Below are positions 24,672-32,056 of a stretch of DNA of 64,000 bases, piece after piece (position 1 is the first letter of the stretch; each line of letters starts with the position of its first letter). A program made the position numbers and the translations under genes. The notes under the pieces were generated by a model. It saw only the letters and a list, made by a program, of their open reading frames with translations. It was not told where the DNA came from and made no database searches. Origin of the DNA: Tistlia consotensis USBA 355 (GTDB lineage: Bacteria; Pseudomonadota; Alphaproteobacteria; Kiloniellales; DSM-21159). Location: assembly GCF_900177295.1 (NCBI RefSeq), contig NZ_FWZX01000012.1:1-64000 (forward strand), read 5' to 3'.

Positions 24672-25748
24672 TCACGCCGGCAAGGCCGGGCGCTCGGCCC
24701 CAGCCGCCACCCCCGACGGCGCCACCCCCGACGGCGCCACCCCCGACGGCGCCACCGCGCCGCCGCGCAGCACGCCCACCACGAGGCCGTAGGAGACGCA
24801 GGCGTTGGAGAGCATGCGGTAGAAGGTGATCAGCTGGTCCCAGGGGTCGGAGAGCTTCTGGAAGCCGGAGATGAAGACGACCAGCGTGCCGACCTCGGTG
24901 CGCCCCTGGATGACCAGCCAGCCGCCGACCGACAGCACGACGATCGGCCCGAGCGCGTCGAGGAAGTTGCCGAGGAAGGTCAGGAAGTACTTGCGCAGAT
25001 AGATGCGGATCCGCGTCGCGTAGATCTGCTCGATCAGCCTGAGCGCCCGCTCGGCGTGGGTCGAGCGGCCGGCCTCCGGCGCCTCGATCCAGTGCGCCGC
25101 GGCCTCGTGGCCGAGCCGGCGGACCAGGTTGGTGCGGGCCCGCGCCAGGCGGTTGATGGCGTGCTGGACCCGCGGCACGACGATGCCCTGGGGCAGGTAG
25201 ATCAGCATCGCCAGCACGGCGATCAGCGGCTGGACCCAGAGCAGGTAGCCGGCGACGACCAGGATCGTGCCGCTCTGCAGCAGCGGCACCGACAGGCTTT
25301 CGCTGGCGAAGCCGGCAACATCCTCGGCCTCGGCCGCCAGCACGGAGACGATCGTGCCCTCGTCGACCGGCGAATCGCCCGCGCCGTCAACCACCAGGGT
25401 ATCGGGCGGCGGCCCGGCGGTTGACGGCCCGTCCGACTCCGGACGCGGCGCGCAGTCGATCAGCAGGCGCCGGCGCAGGTCGCGCGCGACGTCCTCCAGC
25501 ACCCGTCCCTTGTGCTGGTTGAGGACGTACTTCAGGCCGCCCTGGACCAGGATCACCGACAGGTAGGCGCCAGCCAGCAGGGCCAGCTCGCCGAGGTCGC
25601 CCTTGACGATGGCGCGGTCGACGATGCGGCGCTGCACCTCGAGCGGCACCATGGCGAGCGGCACGATCAGGCCGGTCAGCAGCAGGATCAGGACCTGGCG
25701 ACGCCGCGTGGTCTGCCAGATGTAGCGGTAGAGAGAGGCCGGACGCAT
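24672..25748 (-). CDS. ABC transporter transmembrane domain protein without ATPase domain
   Basis: A 358-residue exporter-type ABC membrane domain with about six hydrophobic segments (VLILLLTGLIVPLAMVPLEV through TFLGNFLDALGPIVVLSVGG). It lacks Walker A, signature and Walker B motifs: the frame stops about where the ATPase would begin. A Pro/Gly/Asp insert (APRPESDGPSTAGPPPDTLV) interrupts the expected cytoplasmic loop. The tail consists of three 15-bp repeats coding PSGVA. Either the ATPase is a separate protein or this is a truncated exporter. No ATPase gene is adjacent. Confidence 0.8.
   Translation of the reverse strand: MRPASLYRYIWQTTRRRQVLILLLTGLIVPLAMVPLEVQRRIVDRAIVKGDLGELALLAGAYLSVILVQGGLKYVLNQHKGRVLEDVARDLRRRLLIDCAPRPESDGPSTAGPPPDTLVVDGAGDSPVDEGTIVSVLAAEAEDVAGFASESLSVPLLQSGTILVVAGYLLWVQPLIAVLAMLIYLPQGIVVPRVQHAINRLARARTNLVRRLGHEAAAHWIEAPEAGRSTHAERALRLIEQIYATRIRIYLRKYFLTFLGNFLDALGPIVVLSVGGWLVIQGRTEVGTLVVFISGFQKLSDPWDQLITFYRMLSNACVSYGLVVGVLRGGAVAPSGVAPSGVAPSGVAAGAERPALPA
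24706..24750 (-). repeat. Three 15-bp tandem repeats coding the C-terminal tail of the ABC protein
   Basis: The unit GCCACCCCCGACGGC occurs three times in a row (24706-24720, 24721-24735, 24736-24750) plus a partial fourth. Being a multiple of three it keeps the frame and gives the repeated peptide PSGVA on the minus strand. Replication slippage would change tail length in 5-residue steps. Confidence 0.9.
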
Positions 25749-25852
25749 GGCCGAGCAACCTTCCCGGCCGACCGCAGCGGCCGGCCCGACGGCTCCTGCT
25801 TAGGCGGGTTTCACGGGACCGCCATTGATCTGCAACAATCGCCCTTGTGCCG

Positions 25853-27058
25853 CTAGACGGCCGTCGCCGCCGCGGCCAGCACCCGGGCGCCGAGCACCAG
25901 GTCGTCGTGCGCCGTGTCCTCCTCGAAGGAGTGGCTGATGCCGCGCTTCGAGGGCACGAACAGCATGGCCGCCGGCAGCAGGTGCGAGACGTTGGCGGCG
26001 TCGTGCAGGGCGCCCGAGGGCATACGCCGCCAGAGGCCGGGCGCGAGCTGCCTGGCCGCCTGCTCGATGCGCGCCGCCAGCGCCGGTTCCATGCGGGTCG
26101 GCTCGATCGCCGCGTAGGCCGAGCGCGTGCAGCCGAGGCCGCGGGCGCCGGCGACCTCCTCGGCGGTCGTGCGGATCACCGCCTCCATGCGGTCGAGGCG
26201 CCCGACCTCGGCGTCGCGCCACTGCACCGTGCAGTCGACGCGCCCCGGCACGATCGAGGAGGCGTTGGGATGCAGCGCGACATGGCCGATGGTCCAGACC
26301 GTCGCCAGCGTGACGAGCGGCGCGAGCCGCACGTTGAGCAGGGTCACGAACTCGGCGAGGCCCTGGAAGGCGTCGCGGCGGAGACGCATGGGCGTCGTGC
26401 CGGCGTGGTTCTGCTGGCCCTCGAAGCGGTAGCGCTCGCTGCGGATGCCGACGATGTTCTCGACCACGCCGATCCGGCCGCCCTCGCTGTCGAGCACCGG
26501 GCCCTGCTCGATATGGGCCTCGACGAAGGCGGTGAAGCGGTCCGGCGCGACGAAGGCGCCGCCGTCGAGCGCGGCCATGGTCCGCCGCGCCTCGGCCAGG
26601 GTCGTGCCCTCGTCATCGGTCATCTCGTCGGCCCGGTCGAGCGGCATCAGGCCGGCCCAGATGCGGCTGCCGGTCAGGGTCGTGAAGCGGCCCTCCTCGT
26701 CCTGGAAGGAGACCGCGGCGACCGGCGGCCCGCCGCACTCCAGGCTGGCGCGCGCGACCTCCAGGGCGGCGATCACGCCATAGGCGCCGTCGAGCCAGCC
26801 GCCCTCGGGCTGGCTGTCCGAATGCGAGCCCATCAGCAGGCAGGGCGCCGAGCCCGGCGGCAGGCCGAAGAGGTTGCCGACGGGATCGAAGACCGGCTGC
26901 AGGCCGGCCTCGGCCATGCGCCCGGCCAGCCAGCGCCGCGCCGCGACGTCGGCCTCCGAATAGGCCGGCCGGACCACGCCGCTGCCGCAGCGCCCGAAGG
27001 AGCGCAGGGTCTCCAGGTCCTGGAGCAGGCGCTCGGGCTGGATCGCGATCTCGGTCAT
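25853..27058 (-). CDS. M20 family Zn-dependent amidohydrolase (hydantoinase/carbamoylase family)
   Basis: A 401-residue hydrolase. Metal-binding segments are [18 protein letters not shown] (His and Asp ligands), QDEEGRF (bridging Glu), HIEQGPVLD and the C-terminal HDAANVSHL and [13 protein letters not shown]. This pattern is that of N-carbamoyl-L-amino acid hydrolase, beta-ureidopropionase and allantoate amidohydrolase. AGGAAGGA precedes ATG 27058. The reaction would release ammonia and CO2 from an N-carbamoyl or ureido group. It is divergent from a class II aldolase; no hydantoinase or allantoinase is in the window. Confidence 0.88.
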   Translation of the reverse strand: MTEIAIQPERLLQDLETLRSFGRCGSGVVRPAYSEADVAARRWLAGRMAEAGLQPVFDPVGNLFGLPPGSAPCLLMGSHSDSQPEGGWLDGAYGVIAALEVARASLECGGPPVAAVSFQDEEGRFTTLTGSRIWAGLMPLDRADEMTDDEGTTLAEARRTMAALDGGAFVAPDRFTAFVEAHIEQGPVLDSEGGRIGVVENIVGIRSERYRFEGQQNHAGTTPMRLRRDAFQGLAEFVTLLNVRLAPLVTLATVWTIGHVALHPNASSIVPGRVDCTVQWRDAEVGRLDRMEAVIRTTAEEVAGARGLGCTRSAYAAIEPTRMEPALAARIEQAARQLAPGLWRRMPSGALHDAANVSHLLPAAMLFVPSKRGISHSFEEDTAHDDLVLGARVLAAAATAV

Positions 27059-27249
27059 GGCGTCGGTCCTTCCTGTCTCTCGGGACGTGTCTGGCGGGCG
27101 GTGTCTGGCGGGCGCTATGCCTCTCGGGCAAGGCCGCTGCCCCTCTTTGGCCCGTCGCCAGGGCCCGCCGCAACCCGTAAGCTGACGCCCAGGCAGAAGA
27201 ACGCCCGGTTCCGGGGGGCGCCGCGCAGCCAAGGGAGACGAAGACCGCC

Positions 27250-28062
27250 ATGCTGGACCTCGGCAATCGCCAGTCGATCTATCAGCCCGAGCAGCCCGAC
27301 CTGAAGTTCCCGAGCATCCCGGAGTTCGAGACCGCCGCCGAGGAGCGGCTCTACCGCAAGCAGCGCCTGGTCGCCGCCTGCCGCGCCTTCGCCCAGGCCG
27401 GGCTCGACTACGGCTTCGCCGGCCACCTGACGATCCGCGATCCGGAGCGGCCGGAGCTCTACTGGACCAACCCGATGGCCGTGCACTTCGACCGGGTGAC
27501 GCTGTCGAACCTGATCCTGGTCGACCACGACGGCCGCGTCGTCGAGGGCGAGCACGCGGTCAACCGCGCCGGCTTCGTGCTGCACGCGGCGGTCCACGAG
27601 GCGCATCCCGACATCCTGGCGATGTGCCATGCCCACACGCTCTACGGCGTCGCCTTCGCCGCGCTCGGCCGGCCGCTGGCGCCGATCTCCCAGGACGCCT
27701 GCGCCTTCTTCGAGGACCACGTGGTGATCCAGGAGGAGGCCGGCGCCGTCGCCGTCGAGACCAAGGCCGGCCCGAAGGTCGCGGCCGCCTTCAAGGGCGT
27801 CAAGGCGGCGATCCACCAGAACCACGGCCTGCTGACCGCGAGCCGCCACTCGATCGATGCCGCCGCCTTCTGGTTCATCGCCCTGGAGCGCTGCTGCCAC
27901 CAGCAGCTGATGGTCGAGGCGACCGGCCACAAGCCGGTGCTGGTGCCGCCCGAGCGCGCCCGCTACAGCCGCGAGCACGTCGGCAGCGAGTACATCGGCT
28001 GGCTGCACTTCCAGCCGATCTACGAGCAGCTCGCGGCGAGCCAGCCGGAGATGTTCCTCTGA
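27250..28062 (+). CDS. Class II aldolase/adducin family protein
   Basis: A 270-residue cytoplasmic protein. Zinc-binding motifs of the family are visible: [19 protein letters not shown] with the H-x-H pair, and [10 protein letters not shown] near 195. [15 protein letters not shown] is the usual N-terminal substrate loop. Members include L-fuculose-phosphate aldolase, ribulose-phosphate epimerase and decarboxylases. The N-terminal extension [16 protein letters not shown] is typical of a proteobacterial subgroup of unknown substrate. AGGGAG lies before ATG 27250. Confidence 0.87.
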   Translation: MLDLGNRQSIYQPEQPDLKFPSIPEFETAAEERLYRKQRLVAACRAFAQAGLDYGFAGHLTIRDPERPELYWTNPMAVHFDRVTLSNLILVDHDGRVVEGEHAVNRAGFVLHAAVHEAHPDILAMCHAHTLYGVAFAALGRPLAPISQDACAFFEDHVVIQEEAGAVAVETKAGPKVAAAFKGVKAAIHQNHGLLTASRHSIDAAAFWFIALERCCHQQLMVEATGHKPVLVPPERARYSREHVGSEYIGWLHFQPIYEQLAASQPEMFL

Positions 28063-28089
28063 GGGACGGCGGGGGGTGTGGCGTCACGC

Positions 28090-28183
28090 CCCTCGACAGG
28101 CTCGGGACGAAGCCGACGTAGGAGCAGGCGGCCAGAGAGCTCGACGAGCTCCGCCTGCCGCTTCGTCCCGAGCCTGTCGAGGG
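28090..28183. repeat. Perfect 23-bp inverted repeat (dispersed palindromic element)
   Basis: The arm at 28090-28112 is exactly mirrored at 28161-28183, with a 48-bp spacer containing further self-complementary bases (GAGAGCTCGACGAGCTC). The arm core CTCGACAGGCTCGGGACGAA is identical to that of the repeat inside the SDR gene at 58714. It lies between the aldolase stop and the dienelactone hydrolase start and would fold strongly in RNA. Confidence 0.9.
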
Positions 28184-28233
28184 ACGTGGAAGCGCGGGCC
28201 GCAATCGAAGACACCGAAAGGGAGGCGATCAGC

Positions 28234-28902
28234 ATGGGCGAGAAGGTTCGGATCGAGCGCAGCGACGGCACGGCCTTCGGCGGCTGGCTGTCGGAGCCGG
28301 CGGGCCAGGCGCGCGGCAACGTCGTGCTGCTGCAGGAGATCTTCGGCGTGAACCATCAGATGCGCGGGCTGTGCGAGACCTACGCCGCCGAGGGCTACCG
28401 CGCCCTCGCCCCCGCCCTCTTCGACCGGGTCGAGCCCGACGTCGACCTCGGCTACGAGCCCGACGACCGCGCCAAGGGCATCGCGCTGATGCAGGCGCTG
28501 GCCCAGGACGACGTCGTGGCCGACATCGGCGCCGCCCTGGCGGCCCTGCCCGCGGCGCCCACTGCCGTGATCGGCTTCTGCTGGGGCGGCCGGCTGGCCT
28601 GGGCCTCGGCCGGAAAGCTCGGCGACCGCCTGGCCTGCGCCGTCGGCTACTACGGCGGCGGCATCGCCAAGCAGCTCGACCTGAAGCCCCGCTGCCCGGT
28701 CCAGCTGCACTTCGGCGAGACCGATCAGAGCATCCCGCTGTCGGACGTCGAGGCGATCCGCGCCGCCTATCCCGAGCTCGAGCTCCACGTCTATCCCGGC
28801 GGCGGCCACGGCTTCGCCAATGCCGAGCGCTCCTCGTTCCATCGGGAGAGCAGCGACCTCGCCTTCGAGCGGACGCTGGCGTTCCTGGCCGGGCACCTCT
28901 GA
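28234..28902 (+). CDS. Dienelactone hydrolase family protein
   Basis: A 222-residue alpha/beta hydrolase. The nucleophile elbow is GFCWGGRLAW with Cys in place of Ser, as in true dienelactone hydrolases. Asp falls in FGETDQSIP and His in YPGGGHGFANAE, completing a Cys-Asp-His triad. VLLQEIFGVNHQMRGLCETY is the typical N-terminal stretch with the triad-associated Glu. ATG 28234 with GGGAGG is chosen; an upstream in-frame start would translate the palindromic repeat. Substrate unknown: cleavage of dienelactone or another cyclic or acyl ester. Confidence 0.9.
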   Translation: MGEKVRIERSDGTAFGGWLSEPAGQARGNVVLLQEIFGVNHQMRGLCETYAAEGYRALAPALFDRVEPDVDLGYEPDDRAKGIALMQALAQDDVVADIGAALAALPAAPTAVIGFCWGGRLAWASAGKLGDRLACAVGYYGGGIAKQLDLKPRCPVQLHFGETDQSIPLSDVEAIRAAYPELELHVYPGGGHGFANAERSSFHRESSDLAFERTLAFLAGHL

Positions 28903-28921
28903 GGGACCGGCCGGCGGCGCC

Positions 28922-29347
28922 TCACCAGAGCCGCGCCGTCGGCTCCGGCCAGAAGCGCCAGAAGCCGAGGGCGGCCAGGCTGCAGAAGGCGGCGAGGCCG
29001 ACCCAAACGGTCAGCGGCCCGGCCCGGTCCGGCAGCGAGGGATCGAAGGGCGCGACCAGCCTCTGCGCGCCGGCCAGCAGGACGACGATGCCGGCGCCGG
29101 CGACCAGCATCGGCAGGAAGGCGGTCAGGCCGCCCAGGCCGAAGGAGCCGGGCGTATGGCGCCAGAGCCGGGTGAAGCCCTCGGTCACCAGGGTGCTGGC
29201 CAGGGGCAGCGCCAGCACGTAGAGCGCCGCGGCGTTCGGCACGACCCCCAGGCCGACCAGGCGGACGGCGAAGAAGCCGGACGCGGCGCCGAGCAGATAG
29301 CCGGCCGCCATCAGCGCCAGCTGGAAGGCCATCTCGACCCAGTCCAT
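28922..29347 (-). CDS. Small inner-membrane protein of unknown function
   Basis: A 141-residue protein with four hydrophobic segments (FQLALMAAGYLLGAASGFFA, NAAALYVLALPLASTLVTEG, LGGLTAFLPMLVAGAGIVVL, PLTVWVGLAAFCSLAALGFW). AGAGAGGA precedes ATG 29347. It ends 19 bp from the convergent dienelactone hydrolase and starts 123 bp from the divergent lemA gene. I do not recognise the family. Confidence 0.7.
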   Translation of the reverse strand: MDWVEMAFQLALMAAGYLLGAASGFFAVRLVGLGVVPNAAALYVLALPLASTLVTEGFTRLWRHTPGSFGLGGLTAFLPMLVAGAGIVVLLAGAQRLVAPFDPSLPDRAGPLTVWVGLAAFCSLAALGFWRFWPEPTARLW

Positions 29348-29470
29348 GCGTCCTCTCTCGCCCGGTCCAAGCCCACAGCCGGGCTGTGGAATTGACAACT
29401 TGACGCAGGCTCTCGCACGGCCGACCCTCGCCCCGCAAACGAAAAGCTGCGCAGACATGGGGTCCGCGAG

Positions 29471-30040
29471 ATGAGTTCCCTGCTCTGGATCCTGCTGGCC
29501 CTGGCGGTCCTGGTCGGCGGCTGGATCGTCGTCGCCTACAACCGCCTGGTCGCGGCCCGGCAGCGCAGCCGCGAAGGCTGGAGCGGCATCGACGTCCAGC
29601 TGAAGCGGCGCTCCAACCTGGTGCCGAACCTGGTCGCCACGGTGAAGGGCTACGCCTCGCACGAGGCCGGCGTGCTCAAGGACGTCACCGAATCGCGCGC
29701 CCACGTCCAGGCCAGCGAAGGTGCCGGAGCCGGCGTCGGCGCGCGCCAGCAGGCCGAGGGCGAGCTGTCGAGCGCCCTGGGCCGGCTCTTCGCCGTCGCC
29801 GAGAACTATCCCGACCTCAAGGCCGACTCGAGCTTCCTGGAGCTGCAGCGCAACCTGGCCGCGCTGGAAGACCAGATCCAGATGGCGCGGCGCTACTACA
29901 ACGGCTCGGTGCGCGAGCTGAACACGCGCATCGAGTCCTTCCCGAGCAACCTCGTGGCCCGCCGCTTCGGCTTCCAGCCGGCCGAGTACTACGAGGTCGA
30001 GCACGCAGGGGACCGCCTCCTCCCCAAGGTCGCCTTCTGA
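29471..30040 (+). CDS. lemA: LemA family protein
   Basis: A 189-residue protein with one N-terminal membrane anchor (LLWILLALAVLVGGWIVVAY) and the conserved LemA region NRLVAARQRSREGWSGIDVQ, LKRRSNLVPNLVATVKGYA and ARRYYNGSVRELNTRIESFP. LemA proteins are anchored helical bundles that usually sit beside TPM- or DUF2207-domain membrane proteins. That is the case here: the DUF2207 gene begins 8 bp downstream. The function is poorly known; envelope-related roles are likely. Confidence 0.94.
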   Translation: MSSLLWILLALAVLVGGWIVVAYNRLVAARQRSREGWSGIDVQLKRRSNLVPNLVATVKGYASHEAGVLKDVTESRAHVQASEGAGAGVGARQQAEGELSSALGRLFAVAENYPDLKADSSFLELQRNLAALEDQIQMARRYYNGSVRELNTRIESFPSNLVARRFGFQPAEYYEVEHAGDRLLPKVAF

Positions 30041-30048
30041 GAGGCCGC

Positions 30049-32046
30049 GTGACCCGCCCGCCCGCCAGCCGCACCGGGCTGCGCCGAGCCGGCCTGGCGA
30101 TCGCCGCCCTGGTCGCGCTGCTGCCCGCCCTCGCCGGCCCGGCGACGGCGGCCGAGCGCGAGCGGATCACGGCCTTCCAGTCGGACATCCGCGTCGAGCA
30201 GGGCGGCACGCTCGACGTCGTGGAGACGATCGACGTCGTCGCCGCGAACGACCAGATCCGCCACGGCATCTATCGCGACTTCCCGCTGCGCAGCCTGACG
30301 GCGACCGGCTTCAACTACCTGGTCGGCTTCGAGATCACCGGCGTCGAGCAGGACGGTGCGCCGGTGCCCTATTCCACGGAAGACCTCGATGCCGGCATCC
30401 GCATCTACGTCGGCGCGGCGAACCGGCTGGTCCGACCCGGCCCCCATCGCTACCGGATCGCCTATCGCACCGACCGGCAGCTGCTGTTCCGCGACGGCGA
30501 GGACGAGCTCTACTGGAACGTGACCGGCGACGCCTGGGCCTTCCCGATCGAGCGGGCGGCCGTGACGGTGGCGATCCCCGGTGGCCTGACCGCGCTCCGG
30601 CTCGCCGGCTACACTGGCCGTCGCGGCGAAGCCGGCCGGGACTTCCGCACGACCGAGAGCCGCCCGGGCGAGGTCCGCCTGGAGACGACGCGCAGGCTCG
30701 CGCCCGGCGAGGGCTTCACCGTCGCGGTAGTCTGGCCGGCCGGCGCGGTCGAGCCGCCGAGCGCGGCGCAGGAGCGGCTCGGCTGGCTGCGCGCCAACAT
30801 CGGCCCCGCCGTCGGCGCGCCGCTCACGCTCTGCCTGCTGCTCTACTTCCTGCTGATGTGGCACCGGGTCGGGCGCGATCCGGCGAAGGGCGTGGTGATC
30901 CCGCTGTTCGAGGCGCCGCGCGGCCTGTCGCCGGTCGGCGCCGGCTATGTCTGGCACGCCGGCTTCGCCGACGCCTTCTCCGGCACCCGCGCCCTGACGG
31001 TCGCGCTAACCAGCCTCGCGACCAGGGGCCTGCTGCGCTTCGAGGAGGACAAGCGGCTCTTCACCCTCGAGCGCACGGACAGGCCCGAGGGCACGGGGCA
31101 GGCCGGCCTGCCGCCGGGCGAGCGGGCGGTGCTGCACTCGCTGTTCCCCAAGACAACGAGCGGCTCGATCACCTTCGGCAAGCGCTACGAGCCGCGGATG
31201 GACGCGGCGCGCTCGGCGCTGACCGATGCCTTCGACGGCGAGTTCGCCCGGACCTTCTTCCGGGCCAACGGCCGCTACTGGCTGCTCGGCGCCGCCCTCG
31301 CGGCGGTCACGGTGCTGGCGACGCTGCTGCCCGACATCAGGACCGAGGACTCGCTCGTCATGGTCCTGTTCCTGACGCCCTTCGCCGTCGCCTTCACCAG
31401 CGTCGCCGTCGGCTTCGTGGCCGCCGCGCTCAGCCAGCTCGGATCGGGCGGCTCCTGGACGCGCCGCCTGCCGAGGGCGGCCGGCCGGCTCGCCATCGCC
31501 GCGGTCTGCCTGCTGCCGCTCTTCCTGGTCTTCCTTCTGGGCGGCGAGGTCGTGCCGCCGGCGGCCCTGGCGATCGCCGCCGTCGCCGTGGTCGCGACGA
31601 TCCTGTTCTTCTTCTGGATGAAGGCGCCGACGCGGATCGGCCGGCAGACGCTGGACGCGCTCGAGGGCTACCGCCTCTATCTCTCCGTCGCGGAGTCCGA
31701 CCGGCTGAACCTGGCCGGCCGCGAGCCCGAGATCACCGAGGCCCTGTTCGAGCACCACCTGCCCTACGCCATGGCCCTCGGCGTCGAGCAGGAATGGAGC
31801 GACAAGGTCGAGGCGCGGCTGGCCGCGAGCCGGGGCGCCTCCGGCGGCGGCCGTTCCTACCGGCCCAGCTGGTACGACCGGCACGGCGCGACCTGGGCCG
31901 GCCCGGCGGCCGTCTCGAACGCGCTGTCCGGACGCCTCGTGAGCGCCGCCTCGACCGCCGCGACCCGGCCTTCGAGCAGCAGCGGCGGCTCCTCCGGCGG
32001 CTCGTCCGGCGGCGGCGGCGGGGGCGGCGGCGGAGGCGGCTGGTAG
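30049..32046 (+). CDS. DUF2207 domain-containing membrane protein
   Basis: A 665-residue protein. The signal peptide (LAIAALVALLPALAGPATAA) is followed by the extracytoplasmic DUF2207 domain, with ITAFQSDIRVEQGGTLDVVE and HGIYRDFPLR typical of the family. A membrane helix (GAPLTLCLLLYFLLMWHRVG) is near 265, with further helices at about 410-530. The tail ends in a Gly-rich run after SSGGSSGGSSGG. GTG 30049 is the start, and the gene forms an operon with lemA. Role unknown; the polyglycine tail is common in this family. Confidence 0.9.
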   Translation: MTRPPASRTGLRRAGLAIAALVALLPALAGPATAAERERITAFQSDIRVEQGGTLDVVETIDVVAANDQIRHGIYRDFPLRSLTATGFNYLVGFEITGVEQDGAPVPYSTEDLDAGIRIYVGAANRLVRPGPHRYRIAYRTDRQLLFRDGEDELYWNVTGDAWAFPIERAAVTVAIPGGLTALRLAGYTGRRGEAGRDFRTTESRPGEVRLETTRRLAPGEGFTVAVVWPAGAVEPPSAAQERLGWLRANIGPAVGAPLTLCLLLYFLLMWHRVGRDPAKGVVIPLFEAPRGLSPVGAGYVWHAGFADAFSGTRALTVALTSLATRGLLRFEEDKRLFTLERTDRPEGTGQAGLPPGERAVLHSLFPKTTSGSITFGKRYEPRMDAARSALTDAFDGEFARTFFRANGRYWLLGAALAAVTVLATLLPDIRTEDSLVMVLFLTPFAVAFTSVAVGFVAAALSQLGSGGSWTRRLPRAAGRLAIAAVCLLPLFLVFLLGGEVVPPAALAIAAVAVVATILFFFWMKAPTRIGRQTLDALEGYRLYLSVAESDRLNLAGREPEITEALFEHHLPYAMALGVEQEWSDKVEARLAASRGASGGGRSYRPSWYDRHGATWAGPAAVSNALSGRLVSAASTAATRPSSSSGGSSGGSSGGGGGGGGGGGW

Positions 32047-32056
32047 CCGGCCGGCC

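Noticed and set aside
28078-28233. Upstream extension of the dienelactone hydrolase frame
   Set aside because: It would translate the palindromic repeat into Pro/Ser/Gly-rich sequence; ATG 28234 has a strong ribosome site and matches the family N-terminus.
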